Origin: an uncultured Agathobaculum sp. | GTDB lineage: Bacteria; Bacillota; Clostridia; Oscillospirales; Butyricicoccaceae | NCBI RefSeq assembly: GCF_944384765.1 | Contig: NZ_CALWUM010000015.1 | Span: 1 to 46,448 of the forward strand | Length of the DNA stretch: 46,448 nucleotides | Direction of reading: 5' to 3' | In this document: positions 34,368 through 42,136 of the stretch, piece by piece | How the letters are laid out: each line of letters starts with the position of its first letter | Position numbering within the stretch: position 1 is the first letter of the stretch | The notes under the pieces: model-generated | The model's input: the letters and a program-made list of their open reading frames with translations, nothing else | What the model was told of the DNA's origin: nothing | The model's database searches: none | Position numbers and translations under genes: made by a program

Positions 34368-35516
34368 ATGCTGAACAGGAAAAAGATTCGGTGGATGATC
34401 ACCCCCGTGCTCGCCGCGCTGCTCGTCAGCGCGGCGGGCGCAGCAGCACAGGAGAGTCAGCAGGTTCTGCTCGACGGCGACAAAGCAAGTTTTGAGCCGG
34501 TCAGCACCGAACTGGTTGAGATCAACGGTGTTCCGACACTCACCAAGACTTTTGAGCTGGCGCCGGACGTCGATCCCGCATTGCTCCGTGAGGAGCCGTT
34601 TTCTCAGGACGGTTACTGGTACCGCTACCAGCGTATGGACAAGTCTGATCAGGAGATAACAGACGAAAAGGAGGCCGAGGAAACCGTTACAGTAGACGCG
34701 CCTTCCAGAGAGCTTGCGGATGTGATCGACCAGTTCCCGGCAACGCGGCAATACAGCAAGGATGGCTATACCGGCGAGCTGCTGCTCGACGTGCAGAGCA
34801 TCACGGTGGAAGCCACTGGGTACAGCACGGTCACGGACAGCCACCCGCACACGGTGACGAAAACGTACGAACTTGCCTACAATGATCGCAGCCTTGTGCC
34901 GGAGACGGTGCAGGCGGACGGGCTGACGCTACCGCTCACAGATCTGAGCTGGTCTGAAGCGAAAAACGTGGAGGATTCCGATGTCCCTGCTTCCTGGACA
35001 GCAACAGCGACGTACAGCAAGACGACTTACACCACCCGCGAGGTCGCGGACGGATACCAGGCAACGGCGACGTACAAGGGTGAGGTGTCCAAAACCGATG
35101 TCGGCAGTGTGATATACACAGTGACCTACACCGGCAGCAAGATCCCGATCCTGCCTGGACTCGACCCGGATATCACAGTATCGCAGATCGCGATCGTGAC
35201 GGGGCTTGCGATCCTGCTCCTGCTGGCGCTGATCTTCCGCTATATCCGATGGCATATTGCCCGTGTTTACGTCTATAACGAAGAACGCCGCATCCACGAC
35301 GTCGTGAGCCGCCAGTATGTGCGGGTACGGACGCCGAAGATACGGCTTTCTGCGTTGCAGGGGCATGAGGAGACCGAGTACACGGTGATTATGCGGAAAC
35401 GGCTTGCCAAACGGCTGGTAGGACGCGACATCGCTATTGAGACCGGCGGCGAAGGCCAGCACCATGTCGTGGAGTCATTTGTAGGCAGTGACTATGCGTT
35501 TCAGGTGAGAATATGA
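34368..35516 (+). CDS. Single-pass membrane protein of the adhesin module
   Basis: A 382-residue protein. A signal peptide (about 1-27) precedes an extracellular beta-rich region with repeated TKTYEL/TKTFELA motifs and Tyr/Thr-rich strands. A transmembrane helix at about residues 274-296 (ITVSQIAIVTGLAILLLLAL) and a basic cytosolic tail of 85 residues follow. It begins 19 bp after the adhesin with AGAAAGGA before its ATG, so they are cotranscribed. It may anchor or present the tail-less adhesin, which is inference from position. No named domain is recognised. Confidence 0.8.
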   Translation: MLNRKKIRWMITPVLAALLVSAAGAAAQESQQVLLDGDKASFEPVSTELVEINGVPTLTKTFELAPDVDPALLREEPFSQDGYWYRYQRMDKSDQEITDEKEAEETVTVDAPSRELADVIDQFPATRQYSKDGYTGELLLDVQSITVEATGYSTVTDSHPHTVTKTYELAYNDRSLVPETVQADGLTLPLTDLSWSEAKNVEDSDVPASWTATATYSKTTYTTREVADGYQATATYKGEVSKTDVGSVIYTVTYTGSKIPILPGLDPDITVSQIAIVTGLAILLLLALIFRYIRWHIARVYVYNEERRIHDVVSRQYVRVRTPKIRLSALQGHEETEYTVIMRKRLAKRLVGRDIAIETGGEGQHHVVESFVGSDYAFQVRI

Positions 35517-35543
35517 CATTTATTCTGATAGTTTTCTTATATC

Positions 35544-36506
35544 TTATTCTGGATAATGTATTTTGGCTACATAGACTGCATATATATGGGAATGTTGCAA
35601 ATGGCACTGCCAAATATCGTCAGAATGTTTGAAATCTATTACTTTTTCTGAAACACATTTACTTCCATCATACGGATATATATCTAATGCAATGGAATTG
35701 GGACGATTTGAGTCTGGTCGAATTGAATTTTTAAGATCTGAATAATCTATTTGAATATTAAGGGCTTTAATTTCTTTGGCAAAATTGAATGGGCATATGA
35801 CGATTGCACCTTCGTTATCATTATGATATACATTTTTTAACTCAAATGTAATTTGAAATGCAACAATTGAAGGTGGAAGTGGAATGCGAGCGCGCCATAT
35901 TCCATTGATTTGGTCAGTTTCTTTAGGTGAAAAAAAGATTCCGTTAACTGAACTTGTTTGCCAATCAGACCAACTAAGATCATCGTGTTGAAAACGATAA
36001 TTGATGCCATTCATGCTGTCACCACGGGGCTGAAGGATAAGCATATCGAAATCTTTATGTGATTTATAACATCCTTTGATTGTGAACTCATATGAACAAA
36101 GTAGATTATAGCATCTTCTTTTTAAAAGTGGAGCATCTTCAGGGTTGTGTAATATCTTGTAAGAAAATTGTGCTACCTCAATTCGGAGTCTACTAGTCTT
36201 AAAACGATCTCCGCTATGTGCGGGCATTTTACGTAGCTGTTCATATGTTAGTAATAGCCGAAGCGTATTTGTTCGGTTATGCTTAGATAGGATTTGGAGC
36301 GTATGCATTTTATTACGCGATTTCCACAAAAGATATATTATAACTGAAATAGAAGATAATAAGAACAATGTTGACAATATGAACCTAATATCGCCTAATC
36401 CGACACAATATCCCAATATCGTATTGAAAATTGAATAAATAAATGTAAATCTGCTCCAAGTTGAAGCCCTATCAGCATCAAAGAAGTTGTTAACTTTATC
36501 TAACAC
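35544..36506 (-). CDS. Two-TM protein with beta-rich C-terminal domain, AT-rich cargo
   Basis: A 320-residue protein on the strand opposite to the element's genes, clearly AT-richer than its surroundings and with its own promoter. Two hydrophobic helices lie at about residues 20-38 and 40-62, followed by a basic helical linker and a C-terminal region rich in predicted strands (for example GIWRARIPLPPSIVAFQITF). GTG 36506 follows a perfect GGAGGG. The layout resembles two-TM beta-rich effectors of antiviral signalling systems (Cap15-like), but I see no cyclase gene nearby and sequence similarity cannot be tested here. It lies between the membrane partner and the sortase, probably inserted later as cargo. 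Confidence 0.75.
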   Translation of the reverse strand: MLDKVNNFFDADRASTWSRFTFIYSIFNTILGYCVGLGDIRFILSTLFLLSSISVIIYLLWKSRNKMHTLQILSKHNRTNTLRLLLTYEQLRKMPAHSGDRFKTSRLRIEVAQFSYKILHNPEDAPLLKRRCYNLLCSYEFTIKGCYKSHKDFDMLILQPRGDSMNGINYRFQHDDLSWSDWQTSSVNGIFFSPKETDQINGIWRARIPLPPSIVAFQITFELKNVYHNDNEGAIVICPFNFAKEIKALNIQIDYSDLKNSIRPDSNRPNSIALDIYPYDGSKCVSEKVIDFKHSDDIWQCHLQHSHIYAVYVAKIHYPE

Positions 36507-36544
36507 TAAAATCCCTCCGTTTCAAATCATTAGACTCTATAAAT

Positions 36545-36572
36545 ATTTTAACACACCAATATCCATTTTCAA
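36545..36572 (-). promoter_or_regulatory. Promoter of the two-TM cargo gene
   Basis: On the minus strand TTGAAA (36567-36572) and TAAAAT (36545-36550) are 16 bp apart, about 40 bases before the GTG start. Confidence 0.75.
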
Positions 36573-36771
36573 GAAAGTAATACCCAAAATGATATACCAT
36601 CGATAAGCCACATTCTGTGGTGGATACTTCAGTTTAGACAGGGTGAACAAACTATACTTTTAGAAGATGAATAAGCAAAAGCTGAGAAGTAAAAATCTCG
36701 CCTTTGTCAAGAAGGCTGCTTTCGGCGGCCGGTCTCTCAAAAATGGGATTTTTGTAAAGGAGTTGAATTTC

Positions 36772-37563
36772 ATGAAAACCACCATCAAACGCGCCGCCAG
36801 CGGCGTGCTGGCCTGCGGCCTGCTGGTGCTCAGCCTGCCGTTTGCATCGGCGCTCGAGTACCGCTATGACGCAGACCTTTATGACAACCACTTCTACACA
36901 CCCACTTCCAGCAACCATGCGCTGGATCTGGACAGCAAAGATGATTCCGGCGGCAGCACCATTGTTGTACCGTCGGGCAGTATGGGCACAGAGGCGGATC
37001 AGACCACACCGCGCACTGGCTCACCCATTATCCCGGTTGGATCGTATATAGACCCGTGGGGCAGCGCGGTGGAAAAGCAGATCGCAACAGACGAAACGCT
37101 GAACGGTCTGGAGGGCTTGTCCTTTAACCGGCTGGAAGGCATGGGCGGCGGCTATACCGCCCAGAGCCAGCTCACCACTACAAACGGGCATTTCGGCGCG
37201 GTGTCCATCGGCAGCCGCGGGCTCTTTGCCTATGTTTATCCCGGCGCTACCTATGAGAGCATGCAGAAAGGCGCCGGCCATGTGGACGGGACAAGCGTCT
37301 GGAACGGCAATGTCGCCCTGTGCGGCCACAACCGCGGCTCGTGGCCGTATTTCGGTAATCTGAAATATGTGCAGGTTGGGGACGTCGTTACCTATAAGAC
37401 GTCACTCGGCACCCGCACCTACCGTGTCACCTTCGCCGGGCGCATCCTTGCGACGGATACCGATGTGCTGAATCCCACGGCGGACAACCAGATCACCATG
37501 CTCACCTGTATCGCAAACGAACCGGCTTACCGATTCTGCGTGATCGGACAGGAAATTCGATGA
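36772..37563 (+). CDS. Sortase with N-terminal signal anchor
   Basis: A 263-residue sortase that would cleave an LPxTG-type motif and join the protein to an acceptor at the cell surface. A signal sequence lies at 1-27. A variable linker of about 90 residues precedes the catalytic domain. The active site is complete: His186 in VALCGHNRGSWPYF, Cys246 in ITMLTCIANEPAYRF, and Arg254 in the same stretch. The TLTC-like MLTC motif suits class D or related sortases. ATG 36772 is chosen because AAAGGAG stands 9 bases upstream. Its natural substrate is probably the adhesin ending in LPQTGF. A short hairpin (CAAAAAT-GGG-ATTTTTG, about 36739-36755) precedes the ribosome binding site. Confidence 0.9.
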   Translation: MKTTIKRAASGVLACGLLVLSLPFASALEYRYDADLYDNHFYTPTSSNHALDLDSKDDSGGSTIVVPSGSMGTEADQTTPRTGSPIIPVGSYIDPWGSAVEKQIATDETLNGLEGLSFNRLEGMGGGYTAQSQLTTTNGHFGAVSIGSRGLFAYVYPGATYESMQKGAGHVDGTSVWNGNVALCGHNRGSWPYFGNLKYVQVGDVVTYKTSLGTRTYRVTFAGRILATDTDVLNPTADNQITMLTCIANEPAYRFCVIGQEIR

Positions 37564-37575
37564 AGGGGTGGTACA

Positions 37576-38205
37576 ATGAAATTCCGCGGCATGATCGCCG
37601 CCTGCCTGACAGGAATACTGTTCCTGCCGGCGAGCTGCGCGGACGATAAACCCAAAATGGAGGTGCCCGACACGGACACGGCAGTATTTACACAGATGGA
37701 ACAGACAGAGCTGGAGGGATGGAACGGTGCAGAGGCTGAGACGGTACGGGATATGCCGCTGGTGCGGCAGGAAGTGGAGCTCGCGTCAGGAGGTACGGCC
37801 GCCCTGTATGCACTTGATACGGGCGAGGAGCCAGCTGCCGGCACGGATGAACTCACATCGGTCAGTACGGAGCTGGTGCTGAACAGCACTGCTGTCCAGA
37901 TGGGTGAATACGGTACCGTGCGGGAATTGGCAGAGAGCGAGCTGTACCACTGGGCGGATGCGAGCGAGTTCGATTATATCCAGTACACGCAGCCAATGCA
38001 GATCAGCGAGACCCGGTATGCAGTTCACCTGCGGCTCGAAAATGACAAAGTCGGTATGGAGCAACTCGTCTGTTACACCGGCCTTGGCAGCGGCGTTGCC
38101 CGTGTGGACCGCTTATGGCGTTCCATTACAGATCTACAGGCAGATGAAGGCTCATTCGCATTCGACGAAGCGGCTGCATATCTGATCTCAGACCAAACCT
38201 TATAA
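37576..38205 (+). CDS. Lipoprotein of unknown function
   Basis: A 209-residue protein with a lipoprotein signal: hydrophobic segment followed by LPASC, giving a lipidated Cys21. The mature part is acidic and alpha/beta, with no domain that I recognise. It begins 12 bp after the sortase gene, with GAAGGGGTGG before ATG 37576, so it belongs to the sortase operon. Entry exclusion, surface masking or sortase-module assembly are possible roles, without direct evidence. A strong terminator follows. Confidence 0.78.
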   Translation: MKFRGMIAACLTGILFLPASCADDKPKMEVPDTDTAVFTQMEQTELEGWNGAEAETVRDMPLVRQEVELASGGTAALYALDTGEEPAAGTDELTSVSTELVLNSTAVQMGEYGTVRELAESELYHWADASEFDYIQYTQPMQISETRYAVHLRLENDKVGMEQLVCYTGLGSGVARVDRLWRSITDLQADEGSFAFDEAAAYLISDQTL

Positions 38206-38212
38206 CATACAC

Positions 38213-38252
38213 AAGCCGGTATGACTTTCCCATTCATACCGGCTTATTTTTT
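38213..38252 (+). terminator. Terminator between lipoprotein and SLH genes
   Basis: AAGCCGGTATGA (38213-38224) pairs perfectly with TCATACCGGCTT (38234-38245), followed by ATTTTTT. The SLH gene's ribosome binding site begins a few bases later. Confidence 0.9.
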
Positions 38253-38269
38253 CGGAGAGGAGAGAGAAC

Positions 38270-40447
38270 ATGACAACAAAGAAACTGCGTTTCCCCATTT
38301 TGCTGCTCGTCCTGTGGCTTGTGGCAGCGATCCTGATCCCGTATTCCTACGCAGCGGGCAGTACGCACTGCGTCGAGGTGAAGGCGGGCACAGGATATAC
38401 GTCGGATGCCGTTGGCGTCAATGTATGGGAGACAGGGGTTGCACGGGATATCACTTTCACACCTCTGGATGGGTATCGGCTTGCTGCGGTCATCGCCGCC
38501 TACGGCGAAGAAGATGCAGAAGTTTCGCTTCAAGTCAGTGATTTGCCTGAACAGCTTACGGTGAATGGCTTGGTGCTGCCGCTGGCCTATCTCGGGCGGT
38601 CTGTGACTGTAACCGTGCCGGGCAACTGCACCGGCGATCTGACATTATCCGCATCTGCCGAAGCAGCAAACTGCCGCGTGGATGTGACTGCGGACAGCGG
38701 CATCGAGGTCAGCGGCGGCGGGTCGTATGGCATCGGCAAGGCCGTGACCATTACCGCTGTGCCTTCCGGCGAAGCAGAGATCACCCGTGTGCAGGTGACA
38801 CGCATGGATGCAGGACAGGCCAACACAGCTGACATTGCGGAAAGAGCAGTGACAGTGGGCGGAAAAGCCTATCCGTTCACTGTCACGGACGGTCGGGTCA
38901 CAATGACGCTCACCGCAGAAGAAAACCTCGTCATCCATTTCTTCAGCAACGGTCGGCCGGGTGAACAGCCGTTTATCATCCGCGTGAGCGGTGATAAAGG
39001 CGTAGACATAGGTGGCAGCCGTATTGAAGCGAAGCGCGGGAATGATGTGAATATCCGTGCGCAAGCTGAACGCGGCTATGAGATCACGGAGGTACGGCTG
39101 GAGAACAGCGGCCTGTCTGCTATCGGCTATGTTTCCGAGGGGCGCGTCTGGCTGGGAGATAAAGTGTATCGCATAGACCGTGACGATGACCGCGTGATCC
39201 TGCGCCTTACCGATGTGCAGTCCGATATGGAGATCCGCTTTATTTCTGAGCTGGACGAGGATAATATCCCGGTTACCATCTCCGAAGGTACGGGTACAGA
39301 CATTGACAAGGATTGCGGCAGTACGGTCAGCGAAGGGACGGATGTACAGTTTACGATTTCGCCCAAAGAAAACTACCGGCTCAGCCGCATTACCCTGTCC
39401 GTAGACGGTGTTTCCCGCACTGTGGGTGCAGACGAGGATGAAATCAGCGTGGATGGCAGGGATTACGAGCTGCATCACAACGGGGACAGCGTCATCCTGT
39501 ATGTGGATAACGTATATGCCCCGGTGAGAGTGTCAGCAACGGCGGCGAAGCTGTCTGCCTATGATAACGAGGTAGAGATTGGGGCAGCGCAGAACTGCAA
39601 TATCACTGCTTCGCGGGCGGGCGTAAATGATGGAGGATCAGTGACTTATACGGTCACCCCGAAACAAGGCTATGCGCTGTATACGGTCACGCTGCGCATG
39701 GGCGAACGGCAGGCAACTGCCAGCGTGAAGTCCGACACCATTAAGGTTGGAAGCAGGTCTTATCCCATGACGCTTTCCGATAAGGGCGTCCTCAAAGTCA
39801 CCATAAGCAATGTCCGGGACGATGTGAAGCTGGATGCTTACGCCGTACAGGAAACCAGCGGCACACTGTACCTGCGCAGCGGGATCACGGAGCCGTATTT
39901 TGAGGGCATGGGCAATAGACGCTTCTGCCCGGAAAACACGCTGACCCGTGCGGAAGCGGCTGTGATGCTGGCGCGGCTTACGAATTATTCGGACCTCACC
40001 GTTTATCCCAGATGCGGCGCGGCTGATGTGGCGTCAGGCAGCTGGTATGCCAATGCGGTCAATGCGTTTTATGACGCAGGGATCGAGACCGCGCCGTATT
40101 TCCGGCCGCACGCGCCCGTTTCCCGGGCCGAATTGGCTGTGTGGCTGTACCGCCTGAGCGGTTCGCCTGCCGTCACCGTCGGCACAATGGCTTTCCCGGA
40201 TGTCCCCAGCTATGGAGAAACGCATGATGCCGTAGCTTATGGCCAGATGCATGGCTGGATTAACGGTTACGCGGACGGCACCTTCAAACCGGATGTCTCA
40301 ATAACCCGTGCGGAGGCGGCAAAGCTGATCAACCGCGTGACAGATCGCTCCCTGCAGGTAGATATGGAATCTGTTACATTTGCAGATGTATTGCCTTCGC
40401 ACTGGGCGTATAGAGAGATCCTGAGCGCGTCAAACCATGTTCAGTAA
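38270..40447 (+). CDS. S-layer homology (SLH) domain surface protein
   Basis: A 725-residue exported protein. The signal peptide ends near SYAAGS (about residue 28). Residues 30-530 form a series of beta-sandwich-like repeats with recurring glycine-rich hairpins (GTGYTSDAV, GSYGIGKAVTIT, RGNDVNIRAQAERGYEI, GTDVQFTISPKENY, GSVTYTVTPKQGY). Three SLH motifs close the protein, recognisable by ENTLTRAEAAVMLARL, HAPVSRAELAVWLYRL and DVSITRAEAAKLINRV with FADVLPSHWAYREI. SLH domains bind pyruvylated secondary wall polymers noncovalently. GGAGAGGAGAG precedes ATG 38270. It is another surface protein of the element. Confidence 0.92.
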   Translation: MTTKKLRFPILLLVLWLVAAILIPYSYAAGSTHCVEVKAGTGYTSDAVGVNVWETGVARDITFTPLDGYRLAAVIAAYGEEDAEVSLQVSDLPEQLTVNGLVLPLAYLGRSVTVTVPGNCTGDLTLSASAEAANCRVDVTADSGIEVSGGGSYGIGKAVTITAVPSGEAEITRVQVTRMDAGQANTADIAERAVTVGGKAYPFTVTDGRVTMTLTAEENLVIHFFSNGRPGEQPFIIRVSGDKGVDIGGSRIEAKRGNDVNIRAQAERGYEITEVRLENSGLSAIGYVSEGRVWLGDKVYRIDRDDDRVILRLTDVQSDMEIRFISELDEDNIPVTISEGTGTDIDKDCGSTVSEGTDVQFTISPKENYRLSRITLSVDGVSRTVGADEDEISVDGRDYELHHNGDSVILYVDNVYAPVRVSATAAKLSAYDNEVEIGAAQNCNITASRAGVNDGGSVTYTVTPKQGYALYTVTLRMGERQATASVKSDTIKVGSRSYPMTLSDKGVLKVTISNVRDDVKLDAYAVQETSGTLYLRSGITEPYFEGMGNRRFCPENTLTRAEAAVMLARLTNYSDLTVYPRCGAADVASGSWYANAVNAFYDAGIETAPYFRPHAPVSRAELAVWLYRLSGSPAVTVGTMAFPDVPSYGETHDAVAYGQMHGWINGYADGTFKPDVSITRAEAAKLINRVTDRSLQVDMESVTFADVLPSHWAYREILSASNHVQ

Positions 40448-40450
40448 ACG

Positions 40451-40475
40451 AAAAAACGGGGAGCCTAAGCTCCCC
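40451..40475 (-). terminator. Terminator of the small antisense gene
   Basis: GGGGAGC (40458-40464) pairs with GCTCCCC (40469-40475). On the minus strand the stem is followed by GTTTTTTCG, so it ends leftward transcripts; on the plus strand there is no T-tract. Confidence 0.8.
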
Positions 40476-40481
40476 ACTGCA

Positions 40482-40694
40482 TCAACTGCATTCATCTATG
40501 ATATGCTTTGCACGCTCCATGACCTCACGCCGCCAGTTCGCCTGTGCGGAATTTGTGTTGGCAGACGCACTGTTATATGTACGGAGTGCCGCCTGGCGCA
40601 GTGCGGCAGATCGCTCACCGGAAGTAAACCGCTGTTCGGCGTTTTCCAGATCGATGATGGTCTTAGTAAGGCTGTCGCTGTTATCCCACAACAT
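40482..40694 (-). CDS. Small helical protein, antisense within the conjugation region
   Basis: A 70-residue helical, Ala/Asn/Ser-rich protein with no recognised family (MLWDNSDSLTKTIIDLENAE at the N-terminus). It has a full transcription unit: TTGACT-17 bp-TATACT upstream and a GC hairpin with T-run 6 bp behind its stop. ATG 40694 is the likely start, though a GTG at 40703 is possible; the ribosome binding site is weak. The promoter lies in the leader of the pilin-like gene on the other strand. A regulatory protein or an antisense RNA with coding capacity are both possible. Confidence 0.6.
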   Translation of the reverse strand: MLWDNSDSLTKTIIDLENAEQRFTSGERSAALRQAALRTYNSASANTNSAQANWRREVMERAKHIIDECS

Positions 40695-40728
40695 TGTTCT
40701 CACATCCTGATATTCATAGTCCTGCACC

Positions 40729-40757
40729 AGTATAGCAGGACTGAACGATCCAGTCAA
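40729..40757 (-). promoter_or_regulatory. Promoter of the small antisense gene
   Basis: On the minus strand TTGACT (40752-40757) and TATACT (40729-40734) are 17 bp apart. The -35 box directly abuts the Shine-Dalgarno of the plus-strand pilin-like gene (40758 on). Confidence 0.8.
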
Positions 40758-40776
40758 CAAAGGAGGGACTTTCACA

Positions 40777-41160
40777 TTGAATCAAAACGAACTGCAAAAG
40801 GCGCGTATCCATTCAGATTTTATGAAACGCGCCTTTACCTTTTACCGGATTGCAATTGTAATAATCATCCTCGGCGCGATCCTGATCCCACAGGCATTTG
40901 CCGTAGAGGATATGTGGACAGCTGCTGACCGCATTATCAAAGATGTATACAGCAAAATCGCGGCCATATCCACTGTGCTTGCAGGCCTGATGTCTGCTGT
41001 CGCTGTCATCGGTGCCAAGATGAGCGGGACACAGCAAAAGGCTGACAGCGCATGGGATTGGCTCAAAAGGGTCTGGCTTGCATGGGTAGTGATTAATGGA
41101 ATCGGAGCATTTATCGCCTATGTCCGTCCGCTGTTCGACGGTTTGGCAACGCTCGAATGA
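40777..41160 (+). CDS. Pilin-like small membrane protein of the type IV secretion system (VirB2/DUF3852-like)
   Basis: A 127-residue protein. After 20 basic residues comes a signal-like helix (ILGAILIPQAFA, cleavage about residue 42), then two further hydrophobic helices (ISTVLAGLMSAVAVIGAKM and WVVINGIGAFIAYV) separated by a short basic loop. This two-helix hairpin after a signal is the shape of VirB2/TrbC pilins and of DUF3852 proteins in clostridial conjugative elements. The start is TTG 40777, since AAAGGAGGG stands 9 bases upstream; an ATG at 40822 has none. A two-gene cassette and then the VirB6-like gene follow. Confidence 0.75.
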   Translation: MNQNELQKARIHSDFMKRAFTFYRIAIVIIILGAILIPQAFAVEDMWTAADRIIKDVYSKIAAISTVLAGLMSAVAVIGAKMSGTQQKADSAWDWLKRVWLAWVVINGIGAFIAYVRPLFDGLATLE

Positions 41161-41223
41161 CTTTGGATGATCAAATAGTTTATGCACAGCATACAACTGT
41201 GAAATAGTGATTTTCAAAAATAT

Positions 41224-41252
41224 TTGTTTCTTAGCAGCAGATATGGTATATT
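41224..41252 (+). promoter_or_regulatory. Promoter of the acetyltransferase-like cassette
   Basis: TTGTTT (41224-41229) and TATATT (41247-41252) are 17 bp apart, about 20 bases before the AAGAGGTG ribosome binding site region of the gene at 41276. Confidence 0.65.
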
Positions 41253-41275
41253 ATATCTATAAAAGAGGTGCGCGC

Positions 41276-41785
41276 ATGTATCCTGACTATTATGTGATTT
41301 CGCCAGCGGGGGATCGCATCCCTGTGACCATGCGAGAAGCTCAAAAAGATGACTATGAGCAAACAACATATGGATGGCAGAGTAACTGGAATTCTTCTTA
41401 TATACAACAACCGCAACTGAAAAAGTATGCGATGGAGACCACAGAAACTCATGAGCTGCTCGGCCTTTGTGCATTCCATGATATGCCGGAAAGCGTGTTA
41501 CTGTTCGTAACATATATGGAGAGTGAGCCGGGCAGCAATCCCAATATAACAACCCATCGAGCATATTCAGGGGTCGGAGCAGTGATGCTGGCATTCGCCA
41601 TTCAGTTGTCGATTGACAATGGTTACGGAGGGGCGATTGCTTTGAAGGCAAAAACATCCGAACTACGGGAACACTATATACAATGCTATGGTGCGATACC
41701 GTTCAGCCATTATGATCCGTTTCTTCTCTTAATAGACGGAGAGGCGGCGCAAAACCTTTTTGTGAAATATTTGAAGGAGGGATAA
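41276..41785 (+). CDS. GNAT acetyltransferase-like protein
   Basis: A 169-residue cytosolic protein. The central stretch GVGAVMLAFAIQLSIDNGYGG followed by AIALKAKTSELREHYIQCYGA fits the GNAT pattern: a pyrophosphate-loop-like glycine turn plus helix, then a strand and a late helix with tyrosine. The classical RxxGxG/A is not clear, so the fold is likely but activity uncertain. ATG 41276 is chosen at AAGAGGTGCGCGC. It has its own promoter and sits with a small downstream gene as a unit inside the secretion genes. A GNAT toxin or a protein-modifying enzyme are possibilities without evidence. Confidence 0.55.
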   Translation: MYPDYYVISPAGDRIPVTMREAQKDDYEQTTYGWQSNWNSSYIQQPQLKKYAMETTETHELLGLCAFHDMPESVLLFVTYMESEPGSNPNITTHRAYSGVGAVMLAFAIQLSIDNGYGGAIALKAKTSELREHYIQCYGAIPFSHYDPFLLLIDGEAAQNLFVKYLKEG

Positions 41786-41788
41786 CTC

Positions 41789-41995
41789 ATGGCAGATAAA
41801 CAATTCAGCCGGTTAGATGAACTGGGCGCCCCGAACAGCTATGTAACGCCTCCCACAGAGCAGGATCTTGCCTATACTGCTTATTTCCGCGAGGTCTGTA
41901 AGCGGTATAATATAGACTTTGCCACGGCAGATGCAGACGAACGGGAGTTTGTCATGAGGATGGCGGATAAAGGTTTTTTCCCAAAACGCGCGTAG
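41789..41995 (+). CDS. Small protein paired with the GNAT-like gene
   Basis: A 68-residue acidic, mostly helical protein (central YTAYFREVCKRYNIDFATAD) of unknown family. It starts 3 bp after the stop of the GNAT-like gene, with GAAGGAGGG overlapping that gene's end, so translation is tightly coupled. A partner or regulator of the GNAT-like protein is the natural reading, for example an antitoxin, but this is inference from pairing only. Confidence 0.65.
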   Translation: MADKQFSRLDELGAPNSYVTPPTEQDLAYTAYFREVCKRYNIDFATADADEREFVMRMADKGFFPKRA

Positions 41996-42009
41996 TCCAA
42001 ACCACAATT

Positions 42010-42035
42010 TAATATCGTAAAGTAATATCGTAAAG
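42010..42035. repeat. 13-bp tandem repeat
   Basis: TAATATCGTAAAG occurs twice in a row (42010-42022, 42023-42035), directly before the terminator of the two-gene cassette. Confidence 0.9.
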
Positions 42036-42066
42036 ACGCTTCCATTTTTGAAGCGTCTTTTCTTTT
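42032..42066 (+). terminator. Terminator of the GNAT-like cassette
   Basis: AAAGACGCTTC (42032-42042) pairs perfectly with GAAGCGTCTTT (42050-42060), followed by TCTTTT. Confidence 0.9.
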
Positions 42067-42070
42067 AGGC

Positions 42071-42113
42071 GGCGCCGTATCACATTCCCCTGATACGGCG
42101 CCGTTTTTGTTTT
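42071..42113 (+). terminator. Terminator-like hairpin directly in front of the VirB6-like gene
   Basis: GGCGCCGTATCA (42071-42082) pairs perfectly with TGATACGGCGCC (42091-42102), followed by GTTTTTGTTTT. The AGGAGG of the next gene starts at 42122, so no promoter fits between them. Confidence 0.85.
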
Positions 42114-42136
42114 CACCCGGAAGGAGGCGGCCGAAA

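Noticed and set aside
34340..34440. Frameshift joining LPQTGF to the hydrophobic start of the next gene to form a normal sorting signal
   Set aside because: The basic residues there precede the hydrophobic helix, the reverse of a sorting signal, and the next gene has its own ribosome binding site and signal peptide.
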